The notes under the pieces are model-generated. The model ran no database searches and was not told where the DNA came from. It saw nothing but the letters and a program-made list of their open reading frames with translations. Below are positions 61,081 to 64,000 of a stretch of 64,000 bases of DNA, in pieces. The stretch's first letter is position 1; every line of letters starts with the position of its first letter. This DNA is from Antitrichia curtipendula (Eukaryota; Streptophyta; Bryopsida; Hypnales; Leucodontaceae): NCBI GenBank assembly GCA_951230915.1, contig OX579636.1:43899912-43963911 (forward strand), in the 5' to 3' direction. Made by a program: the position numbers and the translations under genes.

Positions 61081-64000
61081 ACTAATCACGGTTTTTATTA
61101 TTATATTGGATTTTTTGTTTGTGGTTTTTCTTGGTTGTCAAAAGGTGATTCTAGATTATTTTAAAATGCATTTTTTGGATGAGGTACAAATAAATTATAA
61201 ATTTTCAAAGTGTTGAAAAGAGATATTTCTAAAACTGAGTGACCATAGACTTTCATGAATAGTACTTGGAGTATATTTTAGGCAAGAATCTAGACTGGTT
61301 GGTTTTAGAAAGTGACCAAAATTAGGTGTAGTTACCTTAACCCTAGAAGGTAAGATGATGTGACACTTACTTAGAGATTTGAACTTAGAGTCATATTAAT
61401 TCTTAAATTTTAGTTCAAAGTCTTCAAAAGTGAATTCTTAAGCTGTCATTTCAAGGTTCAAAAGGACTAAATTTTTTAAATTGAAGTAAATTCAAGAGAC
61501 ACAATTATTACTTATTGTAGGTTGCAAGCACCCTCCACATATGGTTTTCTTGTACTTAATATGTACATGTAATTTCTTATGATTGCAACAAGTTACTTGA
61601 GTGGTCTCTTGACTTATAGCAAACTATGTCATCCAAGAGACTAAGCTAAGGTTTGCCCCCCTCCAAGTGTGCTTCAAACGCATTTGACATGTTGTAAGGT
61701 AAATTGTAGTTTTTTTTTATTGAATTGTGCATTTGAGACTATTTAAATCCATTTCAAGAATAGGTTAGATGACTTTTTAGACAAATTTATAATTGATTTG
61801 ATTGTTTTATTGTAAAATTTTCAAAATTCTAAAATAATATTTTCTTGGCATTTTTCACTTTTATCTTTTACAACTTATTTAGTATTTGACAAATACTTCT
61901 AGTAAAAATAGATTTCATTAAGGTTTTCAAAGCTCTCTTTGATATTGGTACTTTAAAACAATCACGCCTCATTTAAGATACCATTGAAATCATCCAATTT
62001 AAACCCTCTTGTCCTCTTTTCATGCCTTTGAGGTTTGCATGTTGAAATAGAAAGGGATTTGAAATGTAACTTACATAGCATATGCCTTTTAAATAATCTA
62101 CAAGTACTATTTGCAAATATTCATAGGTTATCGAAATAAGTAAAAATACACTCAGAAATGACCAAATTAATAATTCCTAATTATTTTGATAGTAGGTTCC
62201 TAAAGATTTTTTAGGAAATTGTTGTGGTTTCATATGTGGGAAAGTGGCGCCGAAGAGATTTCAAAAGAAAGCAACAAGACTAGGATTGGTTCTGTCTTTG
62301 TAGATTTGGCACACTTTTTGAGTAAGCTTCAGATGTAGTTTTTACCAATGCAAAGCTTCTTCTTTTGTAATCTACCAACAATGTAGACCTCAAGAATTTT
62401 TTTAATTTAACCTAGAAAATTTTATTATAAAAATCTATCTCATGAACTTTGATGAAGATTTGAAGGCTATGAGGTCAATGAATTAGCCTTGCAACAATGC
62501 TAGTATGTGAACCTATAAATGCAAGCCTATGAGCATTGAGTCTACACCATTCAAGTTGTATATAATGTAGACACCTACAATATAGAATTAAGATGTCCAC
62601 AACATGTATACTCTATAACTATGGAAGGTGTCTATAATATAGGCGCATATAATATAGGGATCTTTTCTAGGCTCATAATCTCATAATTCCATGCCCACAT
62701 AACAACACCCCTATTAACATTGAAGCAATTGAAAGCAGTCTAAATCCTTGAAGACTCATAGAACATGGTATTTTCCTCCAAGTCACCTTTATAAGGTAGG
62801 AGGTCCATTATTCAAGTGAGTTCTAAATATATCTCCTATTAAGGAACAGTCAAATGAATATATTCTTTAAAATTTAAAATATCTCTTACTAACATTAATG
62901 AGGTAGGTAGGCTTTAAAATACCAATTTATGGACCTTTCACCTTCTTGCCGTGTTCAAAAATCATTGTTTAATTGGTTTATAAAATCACTTTTCATAAAT
63001 ATGTTTTAGTATTTTTTTCACTTCTATCAAATTAGTAAACCTTCCAGTTTTCAAAGAATTCAGTCTTACAACTAGGTTTTGAGATATTTACAATTAAAAT
63101 TTTGATCTTGAAAAATTGAAAGTTTTTTCATCAAGACAAAGTAACTTTTTTGAGACTTACTTAAAATGTTCTTAAAAAAATAGTTAGTCATTATTAGCCA
63201 AATGTAATAATGAATAGTTGATAATATCTTTGTCAATCTTCACAAGGATTTGAGCAATGCAAGTTTTTTCCAAAGCTTTGTAATCAATTGAGGAATACTA
63301 AAAAAACAAAAGCTCAACATGACCTTGACAATAACCATCAACTATTTGCTCCTACCAGTTTGCTCTTGACCACTTGCACTATCTATTACTCCCTTTGTCG
63401 CTAAATGATCTACTTGTATTTTGTGACATTGCAAATTGGTCAAAATTGGTCTTTGATTGCTACTTGGGACAATCAAAACAACTTCAAGTAATAGTTCTCC
63501 TACCATCCATGCAATCATCAATCAAAAGACAATTAAATTGACTAAATGTGTCAATCAACGCTATTCATTCTTATTTTTTGCTTCTCTTTGAATGTTGCCC
63601 AATTAAAAGAGATGAAGCTCTAGGAAGTGAAACAAATGGCTACACACTACTAGTCTTAGGCATATACTAAATGCATACACAATAACAACCTCACACTTAA
63701 CAAATAATTGACCACTGGTGCTCCTTGAAAATATCCAAAAATTTATACTTTTCAATATTCCAAAACTACACTTTGAAAAGGGTTTTGAAACTCAAAGTTT
63801 AAAGAATGCTACTAATGCACCAAACTCTATTTATAGTGCAAAGTTGGTATTTAAGATTTTATTTTTAGCCTTAGTCTAGAACATTTGTCCAATAAAAAGA
63901 TCATTTTGGGACAGAGGTAGTATAAATTTTTATCTTTGGATGATCTCTAATTGGCTAAGTCTTGCTTCAATGATAGTTCATACAAAACAAACCTTGAAGT

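Larger units (their letters stand above)
53071..64000. other. Gene-poor, repeat-rich AT-rich tail of the window
   Basis: About 11 kb. It contains a block of R1 copies (54557-55465), two family B MITEs (55481-55684 and 60347-60549), an exon-like island (56331-56513), R3 copies (56900-57130 and 60880-61080) and the inverted R4 copy (57670-58420). From 61.4 kb to the end I see only AT-rich sequence with short, non-coding frames. No complete gene is supported. Confidence 0.6.

Noticed and set aside
1..64000. An operon-like or defence-type multi-gene system
   Set aside because: All recognised genes are intron-containing eukaryotic housekeeping or secretory genes with separate promoters and no functional grouping.

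Overview
This window looks like nuclear DNA from a land plant, most likely a seedless or non-vascular one. Genes are GC-balanced and split by spliceosomal GT-AG introns, and they sit in long AT-rich gaps full of decayed repeats. Several products are plant-specific: plastid ribosomal protein PSRP5/cL38, a P-class PPR protein, an SBT-type subtilase and a LEA protein. The bryophyte-like assignment is an inference from protein style and from an animal-type MTH1 Nudix gene. No organelle, bacterial or rRNA/tRNA sequence was recognised.

Layout. 0.6-1.2 kb (+): PSRP5, two exons. 4.7-8.4 kb (+): PPR protein, four exons, with a MITE-like element in its last intron. 11.0-11.7 kb (+): an uninterrupted, AT-rich, divergent cyclophilin ORF without a good start codon. 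14.0-14.9 kb (+): MTH1-type Nudix hydrolase with an organelle-like presequence. It converges with a mitochondrial-type LEA gene at 15.4-16.5 kb (-), which is divergent from a ten-exon subtilase at 17.4-23.1 kb (+). 23.1-31.3 kb: repeats. 31.3-34.7 kb (+): RPN10, the ubiquitin-receptor subunit of the 26S proteasome, ten exons. 37.5-41.3 kb (-): FAM86/EEF2KMT-type protein-lysine methyltransferase, nine exons. 46.8-49.3 kb (-): 2-oxoglutarate/Fe(II) dioxygenase, five exons. 50-64 kb: gene-poor and repeat-rich, with one exon-like island near 56.4 kb. Exon models were built by hand; codon phases close across every joined boundary.

The genes do not form one pathway. They are independent housekeeping or secretory genes (plastid translation, organelle RNA processing, nucleotide-pool cleaning, proteasome, eEF2-type methylation, oxidation). 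The clearest new structure is in the non-coding part. There are two families of short PIF/Harbinger-like MITEs with 3-bp TTA/TAA target duplications: family A with GAGCATCTCCACC-type ends, family B about 204 bp long with GGGCC..CTTACATG ends. One member of each family abuts the other and shares a single TAA. Several other dispersed repeat families link the 24-30 kb, 42 kb and 51-61 kb regions. I found no convincing undescribed multi-gene system.
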